From NCBI RefSeq assembly GCF_022810405.1, contig NZ_JALGQE010000004.1, forward strand, positions 62,001-126,000: 64,000 nucleotides of DNA. Reading direction: 5' to 3'. The notes under the pieces are model-generated. The model did no database searches and had not been told where the DNA came from. It saw nothing but the letters and a program-made list of their open reading frames with translations. Below are positions 1 through 7,810 of this stretch, one piece after another. The stretch comes from Rhodococcus sp. ARC_M5 (GTDB lineage: Bacteria > Actinomycetota > Actinomycetes > Mycobacteriales > Mycobacteriaceae). The position numbers and the translations under genes were made by a program. Every line of letters starts with the position of its first letter. Within the stretch, counting starts at the first letter, position 1.

Positions 1-12
1 GCCGAAAGCGGG

Positions 13-1368
13 CTAGAAACGCGGCAACTGGATGACCGGTGGCGGCGGCAACTGGATCTGCGGCAGCTGAATCTGCGGAAGGCCGGGGATCAGCGGCGGC
101 GGCGGAGCAGGTGCGGGCGCAGCAGGCGGAACGTACTCGGGCTCGGAGTAGGTGCGCGCCGGAGCCTGCGCGGCCTCGGTTGTGGGCGGCACGGTGGTGG
201 TCGGCGGCGCAGTGGTGGGCGGGACCGTCGTTCTCGGCGTGGTGGGCACCGCCGTGATCGGAGCAGTCGTTTCCGCTGGAGCGCTCGTCGGTTCGGTCGA
301 ACCACCGCCGTACCCGAGAGACAATCCCAGAGCCGCGACGGCAACGAGACCACCCGCGACGAGTACCGCTCCACGCACTTTGCGCTTGGAGTCGGCGGGC
401 TTGTCGGCAGCCGGCTCGGGACTCAACCAATCCGGAGCTCCGGTCAGAGACGCTGGATCGGAGGGAGACTGCCGAATCCCGGACTGCGGTGCCGGTCGAC
501 GCGGTGCGTCGGCCACGGGAGTCGCCAGAAGTGCCGCCCCGCGGGCAGCCACCGATTCCGGGTCTGCCGGCGTGACGACCGGGAGACCGATCCACGCACC
601 GAGAATCGATTCCACCAGCGGAATGCGTGCGCCGCCGCCGATGAGGAAAAGCGCGTCGACGTGCTTGGGTGAACGACCGATCACGTCACGCACCAACCGC
701 GCCGAGTACTCGATCGGAACGGTCACCAGAGATTCGAATGCCTCGCGCGAGATCAGGATCACGCCGCCGTCGCCGGGCAGGCACACGGCACCGCTGGTCG
801 AGAGCTGCTCCTTGGCCACGCGGCACCGCGCGGTGAATGCACTCAGTTCTTGGTTGTCGGCAATGTCGACGCCCTGCTTGGCGAGCTGGTTGTCCGAGAT
901 GAGCCGATCGAAGTCGTCACCGCTGATGTCGATGGTGCGTTCGGCGAGCAGAACCTGCCCGGTGCCGCGGTCGATCACGCTGATCGTCAGCCCGGAGCTG
1001 CCGAGATCGTAGAGAGCAATGGTGCCGAAATGTCCCAGCTCACCCGAGGCCTCCAGGTACTGCAATGCCGCACGCGCCTCGGGAACCAGTCGATAGTTGT
1101 AGAGCCGCTGGCTCGCCATCGCCTGCTGAATCTCACCGAACTGCTGCTGGTCTCGGTACGCAACGCCGGTCGCCTGCACCGGCCCACCGTCACCGGGCTG
1201 CGAGAGCACGACCCCGATCGACTCGGCGGCCAATTCCTCGGCGCGATCCCAGTAGGCATCGACGGTGTCGTGGTGAAAATCGAGGCGACCCGAATTCTGA
1301 GGGCGCGCGTCGGGACGGGCCATGCGCACTGCGCTGGCCCCCACCGACACACCGAGAACTTCGGTCAT
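13..1368 (-). CDS. Membrane-anchored Hsp70-like protein with proline-rich tail
   Basis: 451 residues. The N-terminal ~290 residues look like an Hsp70/actin-type ATPase fold: LGVSVGASAVR near the start, an ALYDLGSSGLTISV phosphate-binding segment and a late IGGGARIPLV motif. A linker leads to one membrane helix (about residues 334-354). The rest is a Thr/Pro-rich tail ending in repeated QIQLP units. It has no DnaK peptide-binding domain, so it is probably a membrane-associated Hsp70 relative, as found in mycobacteria and rhodococci, and not a classic chaperone. It stands alone and diverges from the phosphatase gene. Family call is firm; the function is unknown. Confidence 0.8.
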   Translation of the reverse strand: MTEVLGVSVGASAVRMARPDARPQNSGRLDFHHDTVDAYWDRAEELAAESIGVVLSQPGDGGPVQATGVAYRDQQQFGEIQQAMASQRLYNYRLVPEARAALQYLEASGELGHFGTIALYDLGSSGLTISVIDRGTGQVLLAERTIDISGDDFDRLISDNQLAKQGVDIADNQELSAFTARCRVAKEQLSTSGAVCLPGDGGVILISREAFESLVTVPIEYSARLVRDVIGRSPKHVDALFLIGGGARIPLVESILGAWIGLPVVTPADPESVAARGAALLATPVADAPRRPAPQSGIRQSPSDPASLTGAPDWLSPEPAADKPADSKRKVRGAVLVAGGLVAVAALGLSLGYGGGSTEPTSAPAETTAPITAVPTTPRTTVPPTTAPPTTTVPPTTEAAQAPARTYSEPEYVPPAAPAPAPPPPLIPGLPQIQLPQIQLPPPPVIQLPRF

Positions 1369-1512
1369 TACCCGCCTTCGGTCGACTTCCCCGTGAACAC
1401 ACGCCGAGACTCGATGTCACGAACCGGTCTCGATCCCCCCTGCCAATGGCTCACTGTAGCGCGTCCCTCGGAGCACGGTGCGGCACCCGACCACACCACT
1501 ACAGTTGCGATC

Positions 1513-2022
1513 ATGCGCGTTCTGTTCGTCTGCACCGGGAACATCTGCCGATCGCCCACAGCCGAGCGCCTCGCGGCCGCGTTCGCTCACGAGGGCGGAT
1601 TCGAGCTGACCGCGTCCAGCGCGGGAACGCAGGGCTTGACCGGACACCCCATGGACCCGACGGCAGCGACGGTGCTGATGCAGCTCGGCGGCGATCCCGA
1701 CGGTTTCGTCGCCCGACGCCTCACGCCTACCATCGCCGCCGACGCCGACCTGGTACTGACGATGACCGCAGCACACCGTGACGCCGTTCTGGCACTCGCG
1801 CCGCGGCAGATGCGTCGCACCTTCACACTGCTCGAGGCATCCGGCCTGGCCGCCGCGTCCGGTGCGCACTCCGTTGCGGCACTCGCCGACGCGCGGGCCG
1901 TACATCGAATCGACACACTCGACATCGGCGATCCGTACCGCCGCGATCCGTCGGTCTACGAGCATGCCGGGGAGCTGATCGCGGAGACGCTGCCCGCTGT
2001 TCTGCGGTTGTCACCGCAGTGA
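1513..2022 (+). CDS. Low-molecular-weight protein-tyrosine phosphatase
   Basis: 169 residues, normal for the family. The catalytic P-loop sits at the extreme N terminus as CTGNICRS (Cys7 to Arg13, the CX5R signature). A late DPYRRDP segment supplies the expected general-acid aspartate. The ATG at 1513 was chosen because it places the P-loop where the family has it; the open frame extends much further upstream without similarity. Such enzymes dephosphorylate tyrosine residues in actinobacterial signalling or polysaccharide control. No partner kinase lies nearby. Confidence 0.9.
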   Translation: MRVLFVCTGNICRSPTAERLAAAFAHEGGFELTASSAGTQGLTGHPMDPTAATVLMQLGGDPDGFVARRLTPTIAADADLVLTMTAAHRDAVLALAPRQMRRTFTLLEASGLAAASGAHSVAALADARAVHRIDTLDIGDPYRRDPSVYEHAGELIAETLPAVLRLSPQ

Positions 2023-2112
2023 ACGCCCATCCCTCACCGCGTCCCTCGCTGAGGTAACGTTCTCGCATCATTGCCGACCATCCGGGTTCGGCCACGGCGT
2101 TAGGGTCTGTGC

Positions 2113-2496
2113 ATGCGCGACAAGGTCATCGCGTTGGCAGCAGTAGCGAGCGCTGGAGTGGCCGTCGCTGTCGGATTGACCATCGGTGCGCTCGGTGGCG
2201 CGTTCGACGACACGAGTGAGACGGTGCGTCCACCGGCTCTGAGATCGGACGAGCTCAGTTCGGTAGAGATGACGCCGAGTTCGACGATCGTCATCGTGCC
2301 GCCCTCCCCCACCTGGCAGGTGGCACCGCCCACCACCGCTCGCCCCACCACGACCACGCCGGATCGATCCGAGACGACAACTCGAAGCCCGCGCCGCACC
2401 CCGTCCTCGGACCGGACGACCACCACGTCCGAGGACGAGTCCGACGAGGAGAGCACCACCACCGAGTCCGAGGACGAGTCCGACTCGGGGCGGTAG
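2113..2496 (+). CDS. Small secreted or membrane-anchored Thr/Glu-rich protein
   Basis: 127 residues, not recognised. An N-terminal hydrophobic helix (about residues 7-28) looks like a signal anchor. The rest is low complexity: a Pro/Thr-rich stretch, then an acidic Ser/Thr/Glu/Asp tail with a repeated SEDESD motif. This composition suggests an unstructured extracytoplasmic protein. It lies between the phosphatase and the convergent ABC exporter, ending 13 bp from the latter's stop. Confidence 0.6.
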   Translation: MRDKVIALAAVASAGVAVAVGLTIGALGGAFDDTSETVRPPALRSDELSSVEMTPSSTIVIVPPSPTWQVAPPTTARPTTTTPDRSETTTRSPRRTPSSDRTTTTSEDESDEESTTTESEDESDSGR

Positions 2497-2509
2497 GCTC
2501 CGGGCCTGC

Positions 2510-4297
2510 TCAGCTGGGTGTGCTCAACGCTGTGTTGTCGCCGATTCTCAACGCGGCCACCAGCTCTCGGTAGAGCGAGTCGGTCTCGATGAGTTCCTCG
2601 TGGGTGCCCCTGGCGCGGACCACTCCGTCCTCCATCACCAGGATGGTGTCGGCGTCGAGCACGGTGGACAACCGGTGCGCGATGGTCACGACGGCGGCGT
2701 CGGACGCGATCGATCGGATCACCTCGTGGATGGCCGCCTCCGTACGGCCGTCGACCTGAGCTGTCGCCTCGTCCAGCAGCAGAATCTGTGGGCGCCGAAC
2801 GATGGCTCTGGCCAACGCAATTCGTTGCCGTTGCCCACCGGATATGGTCGATCCGATCAGGTCGGTGTCGAGTCCCTCGTCGAGCGCACGGATGGTCGAA
2901 TCGAGTCGAACGGACTCGAGCGCCGCCCAGATGTCGGCCTCGCTGGCCTCGGGGTGGCTGAAGAGCAGGTTCTCACGGACCGAGCCGGGGATCACCGGCG
3001 TCTCCTGCTCCACGTACGACAACCGGGCTCGCACCTCGTCGATCGTCAGCTCGTCGTACGGGGTTCCGCCGAGCCTGATCTCGCCGGCCTCCGGCGTCAG
3101 GAAACGCAGGATCAGCGAGAAGACACTGGTCTTGCCTGCGCCCGACGGCCCGACGATCGCGGTGTGCCCACGCGCAGGCACCTGGAAATCGATACCGCGC
3201 ACGGCCGGCTCCCTACCCGGTGCGTATCGGGCTGTGACGCTGCGGAATTCGAGAGCCGGGGCAGTCGCGTCGGTCCTCACCGACTGCGCAGAACCCGTCT
3301 CACCCTTTTCGGTGACCAGGTCGTCGATCTGGCGGATACGAGCAGCTGCGGCCATGCCGGCCTGCAACGCGGTGATGTTCGTGGCCAGCGTGGACACCGG
3401 CCCCATCACCTGGAATGCGTACAGCAGAAAAGCGATCAGACTCGACACGGCCAGCGCCCCGGTGCTGACACGGTATCCGCCGAGACCCAGGATTCCGATG
3501 ATCGCCAGCTGCACTCCACCCCCGGCGAACGTCCATGCCAGCGCGGAGATCTTGACCGCCCGCACGCTGTGCTGGGCGGAGATGCGCGCCTCGGAGATGA
3601 CTCGCTCCGATTCGCGGGCCTCGGCTCTGCTGGACTTGACGGTACGGATCGCCCGCAGAGTGCCGTCGAGAATTCCGCCGAGGCGGCCCACCGCTTCCTG
3701 GGATTGCCGCTGGGCGACGGCGATAGGAGGCATCAGACGCGCGAACAACACCGCGATCGCAATGATCGCCGAGGCGATCGCGCCGAGCAGCACCAGATCG
3801 AGCACGGCCATGAGAATCAGTGCACCGACGAGGCCGACGACACTGTTGACGATGGCCACCAACGCATTCGACGTGGCCTCGCGCAGCAGAACGGTGTCGG
3901 AGGTGACCCGAGTGACGAGTTCTCCGGTGGGACGAGTGCCCAGACTTCCCACCGTGGCACCGAAGTACTTGCGCACGATGGTTTTGCGGGCGTCCAGCAC
4001 CACGCGTTCGGCCAACACTCCCAGCACGATCCACTGCAGATACAGAACCAGCGATCCCACCACCAGCAGACCCACCAGAATCAGCACCGGCTGTATCAGG
4101 GACGCGTCGGTGCCGAGGCCGTCGAGCACTCCTTTGGCGACCATCGGCGTCGCCAGAGCGGCTCCGGTTCCGATCAGGCCGAGTGTCATGCCCAGCGACA
4201 GTGTCCGACGATGCGGCCGAACGAACTGCCACAGCACCCGCAGATTCGGGACAGTTATCTTCTTCTTCTCCGCCGTAGCGAGCTGCACGTCGACCAT
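2510..4297 (-). CDS. ABC transporter, fused permease and ATPase (exporter type)
   Basis: 595 residues, the size of a half-transporter. Residues ~20-310 form the six-helix exporter domain; residues ~345-585 form the ATPase with Walker A GPSGAGKTS, signature ISGGQRQRIALARAI, Walker B ILLLDEATAQVD and a switch histidine (VTIAHRLS). It should act as a homodimer at the cytoplasmic membrane exporting a lipid, peptide or drug. The substrate cannot be told. It starts 39 bp downstream of the anti-sigma gene on the same strand, so cotranscription is possible. Confidence 0.9.
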   Translation of the reverse strand: MVDVQLATAEKKKITVPNLRVLWQFVRPHRRTLSLGMTLGLIGTGAALATPMVAKGVLDGLGTDASLIQPVLILVGLLVVGSLVLYLQWIVLGVLAERVVLDARKTIVRKYFGATVGSLGTRPTGELVTRVTSDTVLLREATSNALVAIVNSVVGLVGALILMAVLDLVLLGAIASAIIAIAVLFARLMPPIAVAQRQSQEAVGRLGGILDGTLRAIRTVKSSRAEARESERVISEARISAQHSVRAVKISALAWTFAGGGVQLAIIGILGLGGYRVSTGALAVSSLIAFLLYAFQVMGPVSTLATNITALQAGMAAAARIRQIDDLVTEKGETGSAQSVRTDATAPALEFRSVTARYAPGREPAVRGIDFQVPARGHTAIVGPSGAGKTSVFSLILRFLTPEAGEIRLGGTPYDELTIDEVRARLSYVEQETPVIPGSVRENLLFSHPEASEADIWAALESVRLDSTIRALDEGLDTDLIGSTISGGQRQRIALARAIVRRPQILLLDEATAQVDGRTEAAIHEVIRSIASDAAVVTIAHRLSTVLDADTILVMEDGVVRARGTHEELIETDSLYRELVAALRIGDNTALSTPS

Positions 4298-4336
4298 GGC
4301 ACCAGTGTGCCGGAAAGGGAGGTCAGGGCGGTCGGC

Positions 4337-4792
4337 CTAGACCGCGTCCCAGATCATGTGCACGGTCGTACCGTTCTGGTCCGAGGTGACTGCGGCGCTG
4401 TCGGCAAGCGCCCGCATCAGCGGCACACCACGCCCGCGATTGGGATCGGAGTTGTGCGATGCCCAATCCCCGCGATCGGTCACACGCACGTCGATTCGCC
4501 CCTCTGCGGCACACGACACCCGAATGTCGAGAGTTCCGCGGTCGGTGTGATCGCGATATGCGTGCTCGACGCTGTTCGCTATGGCCTCGTAGGTGGCCAG
4601 CACAACGTCGTACGCACGATCGGCGTCGATGCCCACCCCGTTCAGCCAATCACCGAGCTCACGACGAAGTTCCGACGCTCGATCCGCGTCGGCGGGCTCG
4701 TCGGTGAACAGCAGTTCTTCCATTCGCGCACCTGCCGTCGAGATCGAACTGTCGGTACGTGAGTCGTCACCCCCGGAGAGAGTCGCCATCAT
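4337..4792 (-). CDS. RsbW-type serine kinase / anti-sigma factor (HATPase)
   Basis: 151 residues. GHKL ATPase motifs are visible: YEAIANSVEHAY (N box), VTDRGDW (G1 box) and GRGVPLM (G2 box). Proteins of this type bind a sigma factor and phosphorylate a STAS-domain antagonist. The STAS gene is directly upstream on the same strand (22-bp gap), giving an antagonist/anti-sigma pair. No sigma factor gene is in the window. Residue ~24 (MEELLF) is an alternative start, since the first residues are low complexity. Confidence 0.85.
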   Translation of the reverse strand: MMATLSGGDDSRTDSSISTAGARMEELLFTDEPADADRASELRRELGDWLNGVGIDADRAYDVVLATYEAIANSVEHAYRDHTDRGTLDIRVSCAAEGRIDVRVTDRGDWASHNSDPNRGRGVPLMRALADSAAVTSDQNGTTVHMIWDAV

Positions 4793-4813
4793 GAATCCCG
4801 TCTACCCAAAAGT

Positions 4814-5194
4814 TCAGGATCTACCCGCATGAAGCGCAACGAATGCTTCGTCTACCGAAGCATAGATCCCGAAGACCTCGTCCAGACCGACGAGAGTGAG
4901 GGGACGACCGGTCGCCGGACCGTCCGCGACCACCGCAAACCCGGCCGATCCACCCAGTTGCTGATGCGTCGACGCCAACAGAGACATTCCGGCGGACGCG
5001 AGAAATCCCACATCACTGAGATCGATCACCACCGCCGTCGGCGACTTCTCGAGCACGAGCGCAACGGACTCGGACAGATCAGGAGCCGTCACGAGATCCA
5101 ATTCACCGGACACGGCCAGAACTACGTCCTGATCACGCCATTCCACCATCACATCGAAGTGCTGGGGCCTAGGGCCCATATCGTCCGCAGTCAC
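4814..5194 (-). CDS. STAS-domain anti-sigma factor antagonist
   Basis: 126 residues with the STAS pattern VVIDLSDVGFLASAGMSLL; the serine in LASAG is at the position phosphorylated by RsbW-like kinases in this family. Unphosphorylated antagonist sequesters the anti-sigma factor and frees the sigma factor. It is the first gene of an apparent operon with the RsbW-like gene and possibly the ABC exporter. It diverges from the FluC genes across an 80-bp gap. Confidence 0.85.
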   Translation of the reverse strand: MTADDMGPRPQHFDVMVEWRDQDVVLAVSGELDLVTAPDLSESVALVLEKSPTAVVIDLSDVGFLASAGMSLLASTHQQLGGSAGFAVVADGPATGRPLTLVGLDEVFGIYASVDEAFVALHAGRS

Positions 5195-5274
5195 ACGAAG
5201 ACTTTACCCCGGCCCACCTTGGCCGACTTTCTTCCGCTCAGCCGAGTTGCCGCACTCCCATTAGGCTCGCTTCG

Positions 5275-5679
5275 ATGATCGAAGGACTGCAAGACGCGGA
5301 CCGCCGTCGTTCGGTCGGCGAGTACGTCGCGGTCACGGTCGGCGGCGCGGTCGGTGCGGCGCTGCGATACGAGGTCTGGACGTGGCGGGCGACGCCGAGG
5401 TGGCAGTTGATGAGCACGTTCGGAGTCAACGTGTTCGGATGTCTCGTCGTCGGGGCGGCGCTCGGCTACCTCTGGGGCCGACCGGCTCCGGTTGCTCGTG
5501 CAGGAGTATTCGGCCTGGCGTGCGGTTTCACCACGTTCGGCCTGTACGCGTTTCAGGCGGTGACGCATCGCGGGGCGTGGAATTCGGTGCTGTATCTGCT
5601 GGGGACTCCGGTCGTGGCCCTGATCGCGATGGCGCTCGGAGCCGCGATCACCAAGCCGAGGCCGAGCAGCATCCGATGA
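5275..5679 (+). CDS. crcB: Fluoride channel FluC/CrcB, canonical subunit
   Basis: 134 residues. FluC hallmarks are intact: GAALRYE in helix 1, FGVNVFGC in helix 2, and the pore motif GLACGFTTFGLYAF in helix 3. Four membrane helices are expected. These proteins form dual-topology dimers that export fluoride. The gene overlaps the next by the ATGA junction, so the two are translated together. No fluoride riboswitch signature was found upstream. Confidence 0.9.
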   Translation: MIEGLQDADRRRSVGEYVAVTVGGAVGAALRYEVWTWRATPRWQLMSTFGVNVFGCLVVGAALGYLWGRPAPVARAGVFGLACGFTTFGLYAFQAVTHRGAWNSVLYLLGTPVVALIAMALGAAITKPRPSSIR

Positions 5680-6041
5680 CGACCATGCTCCTGGTGGCCG
5701 CCGGAGGCGGGCTCGCTGCGCTCGGGCAGTTCGTGTTCTCGTACGCGATCAGGTCCAGGCGACGGTTGTCCGCACTCAATCTGGTGGCGTGTGCGGCATT
5801 GGGATTGGTGTTCGCTCTCGATCCACCGGACCGGTTTCGTTCGCTCGTGGGCATCGGATTTCTGGCGTCGGTGGCTCCGTTGGCCACGGTGGTACTGGCT
5901 ACGCTTCGGCTCACCCGCAAGCAGCAGTACCGCAGCGCTGCAACGTTCTTCACTGCGAACATGGTGGGTGGTATCGCTGCGGTGATGTTCGGATTCCTGG
6001 CGTGGAAGTCCGGCATCACGCTCTATCACAAGATTTTCTGA
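5676..6041 (+). CDS. crcB: Divergent second FluC/CrcB subunit
   Basis: 121 residues, four hydrophobic helices, start ATG within the stop of the first FluC gene. The helix-2 asparagine is kept (NLVACAALG), but the TTF phenylalanine-box region reads GFLASVAPLATVV, so the canonical phenylalanine/threonine track is lost here. A late TANMVGG motif resembles the last FluC helix. Tandem unequal subunits are known to make heterodimeric channels in other Gram-positive bacteria. That role is inferred here. Confidence 0.8.
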   Translation: MTTMLLVAAGGGLAALGQFVFSYAIRSRRRLSALNLVACAALGLVFALDPPDRFRSLVGIGFLASVAPLATVVLATLRLTRKQQYRSAATFFTANMVGGIAAVMFGFLAWKSGITLYHKIF

Positions 6042-6051
6042 CTCGGCTCCG

Positions 6052-6627
6052 TCAGTCGCTCGCCGAGTCGTCGCACGGCCCCTGCACTCCGGCCTTGACG
6101 AATCCCGCGATTTGATAGAGATACGTGAATTCCCACTCGACGAGGGAGAAGTCGTAGGCCCGTGGCGTCGGACGCATGGTGACGGTGCCGTCGAAGCATT
6201 GGTCGAAGATGTACCGGGCGCGGGGTAGGTGGTAACGCCACGTGACGACGATGACGTGGTTCCATCCGCGTTCGCGGGCGAGTTCCTGGGTGAAGATCGC
6301 CTCTCCCCGTGTGGTCGAGGGCACCGGCGGAATGCAGAGAACCTCGAACTGCGGTGAGGACGTCGCGCATGCCTTTTTCATCGTCGGGTCGGCGGATCCG
6401 TAGGGATCGGAGAGCACAACCGTGTTCGCGAGACCTTGCTCGGCGAGCGAGATTCCGTAGGCCTCGCGGCCGTCGTGCTCACCACCCAGTACGACGATGG
6501 CGTCGGCCGAAGTCAGCGGATCGACGCGAGCCTTGGTGAACGCGACGTAGCCGCCGACGCCGATGAGCGAGACCAGGACAACAGGGATCGCGAAGGCGAG
6601 AAACAGCAACAAGCGTCCACGGAACAC
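6052..6627 (-). CDS. YdcF-like (DUF218) membrane-anchored protein
   Basis: 191 residues. One N-terminal membrane helix (about residues 3-28) is followed by a DUF218 domain: SADAIVVLGG, YGISLAEQGLANTVVLSD, TTRGEAIFTQEL and VVTWRYHLPRARYIFDQ. The family includes SanA/YdcF envelope proteins of unclear biochemical role. It is convergent with the FluC pair, the stops being about 10 bp apart. Confidence 0.8.
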   Translation of the reverse strand: MFRGRLLLFLAFAIPVVLVSLIGVGGYVAFTKARVDPLTSADAIVVLGGEHDGREAYGISLAEQGLANTVVLSDPYGSADPTMKKACATSSPQFEVLCIPPVPSTTRGEAIFTQELARERGWNHVIVVTWRYHLPRARYIFDQCFDGTVTMRPTPRAYDFSLVEWEFTYLYQIAGFVKAGVQGPCDDSASD

Positions 6628-6677
6628 CTCACCAGGTTAGGGAAGGTGCACTGCGGGCGCGCGGTCAGAGACTCGTA

Positions 6678-6884
6678 TCACTCACTCGGCTGAGGCACGT
6701 TGACGTTGCAGTCCGTGACCTCGGGGTTGACGCCGAAGTAGTTGAGCGGTCCTGCGACGACAGTGAGAGCGATGGTGCCAGCTCCGCCGCAGTTCTCCGG
6801 AGCGCTCTCGAAATATCCACGCTGGTACGACGCGAATGCGCCGACGATCAGCCAGACGAGAACGATCAGTGTTACGAACCTCAT
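6678..6884 (-). CDS. Small membrane or secreted protein, hypothetical
   Basis: 68 residues, not recognised. It has an N-terminal hydrophobic helix (residues ~2-19) and an extracytoplasmic part with two cysteines (ENCGG and TDCNV) that could form a disulfide. An AGGGGG-type ribosome site (minus strand, just before 6884) supports the start. It lies upstream of the YdcF-like gene on the same strand with a 50-bp gap. Confidence 0.6.
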   Translation of the reverse strand: MRFVTLIVLVWLIVGAFASYQRGYFESAPENCGGAGTIALTVVAGPLNYFGVNPEVTDCNVNVPQPSE

Positions 6885-6963
6885 GGTGCCCCCTTAGGCG
6901 GTCAGCCGCCGTTCGGCTGTCGAGAGTCAGGTATGTCCGATTGTCGCAGTCTTCAAACCGCGA

Positions 6964-7698
6964 CTACTCGTTCTGCCTCGACAACGTCTGTGACAGATAG
7001 TCACTCAGTGCCTGTTCCTGGACCCGATCGAGGGCGCGGGCCAGCTCTGCCTGCGCAGATTTCATCGCCAGGCTGCGCATCTTCTCGAACATCTCGGTTG
7101 TTTCGGCCACCTCTCCCGACTTGGGGAGCCAACCCGGACCGTGTTGCGCGATCAGGTGGTCGGTCACGCTCCCCACCATCGACTCGGCGATCGCGTTCAT
7201 CTTCGACGCGGTCCTCTCGTGCTGGTCGAGCAGCTGCTCCAACGTGAAGCCGTACTGGCTCAGATCGACGAAGACCTCGAGAAGTGTCGGATCGAGAATC
7301 TCGCACTGGTCACCGTCGATCCTGATCAGTTTCACTTCGATGAGTCGGGCAACGATGGCGTCGTTGTCCTCACCGAGAAATTGAGCGATCAATTCGACGG
7401 GAATGACCGTGGTCTCGGCCGACGACCACTTGCGAGTCACGATTTCCTGCAAGCCCAGGATTTCTTCCAGGCCTTTGCCCTGCTCCCAGCCCGAGAGGAA
7501 GTCCGCGATGTGCGCCGAGGTGAAACCCCGCTGGAGCAGCGAGTCGATCACCTTCAACCGTGTCAGGTGACCGTCGTTGTAGATACCGACTCGCCCTCGG
7601 AGCGTGGGCGGCGGCAGCAGCCCGCGTTCCTGGTACGCCCGCACGTTGCGAGTGGTCGTCTTGGCCTCTCGGGCCAAGTCGTCGATTCGATACTCCAC
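6964..7698 (-). CDS. MerR-family transcriptional regulator
   Basis: 244 residues from GTG 7698, chosen because a GGGAG ribosome site lies 5 nt upstream and the protein then begins at the MerR helix-turn-helix (YRIDDLAREAKTTTRNVRAYQERGLLP). The C-terminal ~150 residues form an uncharacterised helical effector region. The gene sits 112 bp downstream of the BVMO gene on the same strand, so it may be co-transcribed with the oxidation operon. Confidence 0.85.
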   Translation of the reverse strand: MEYRIDDLAREAKTTTRNVRAYQERGLLPPPTLRGRVGIYNDGHLTRLKVIDSLLQRGFTSAHIADFLSGWEQGKGLEEILGLQEIVTRKWSSAETTVIPVELIAQFLGEDNDAIVARLIEVKLIRIDGDQCEILDPTLLEVFVDLSQYGFTLEQLLDQHERTASKMNAIAESMVGSVTDHLIAQHGPGWLPKSGEVAETTEMFEKMRSLAMKSAQAELARALDRVQEQALSDYLSQTLSRQNE

Positions 7699-7810
7699 CG
7701 AGCTCCCTACCTCCGCCGCGCGTCGACCCTCAGGATATACGTCGACCACGCGGCGGAAGGGGGACCCGAACCCGAACGTCGTCGCATCGACAAGCATGCT
7801 GTCGAGCGAT

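Noticed and set aside
850-1512. Long N-terminal extension of the tyrosine phosphatase
   Set aside because: It overlaps the Hsp70-like gene on the other strand; the P-loop must lie near the N terminus.
2600-4762. 720-residue plus-strand frame opposite the ABC exporter
   Set aside because: It is the antisense of a clear ABC transporter gene and has a His/Arg/Asp-rich shadow composition.
5195-5274. Fluoride riboswitch before the FluC genes
   Set aside because: The gap is only 80 bp and lacks the conserved GGNGATGG start and CTGATGA end of the motif.
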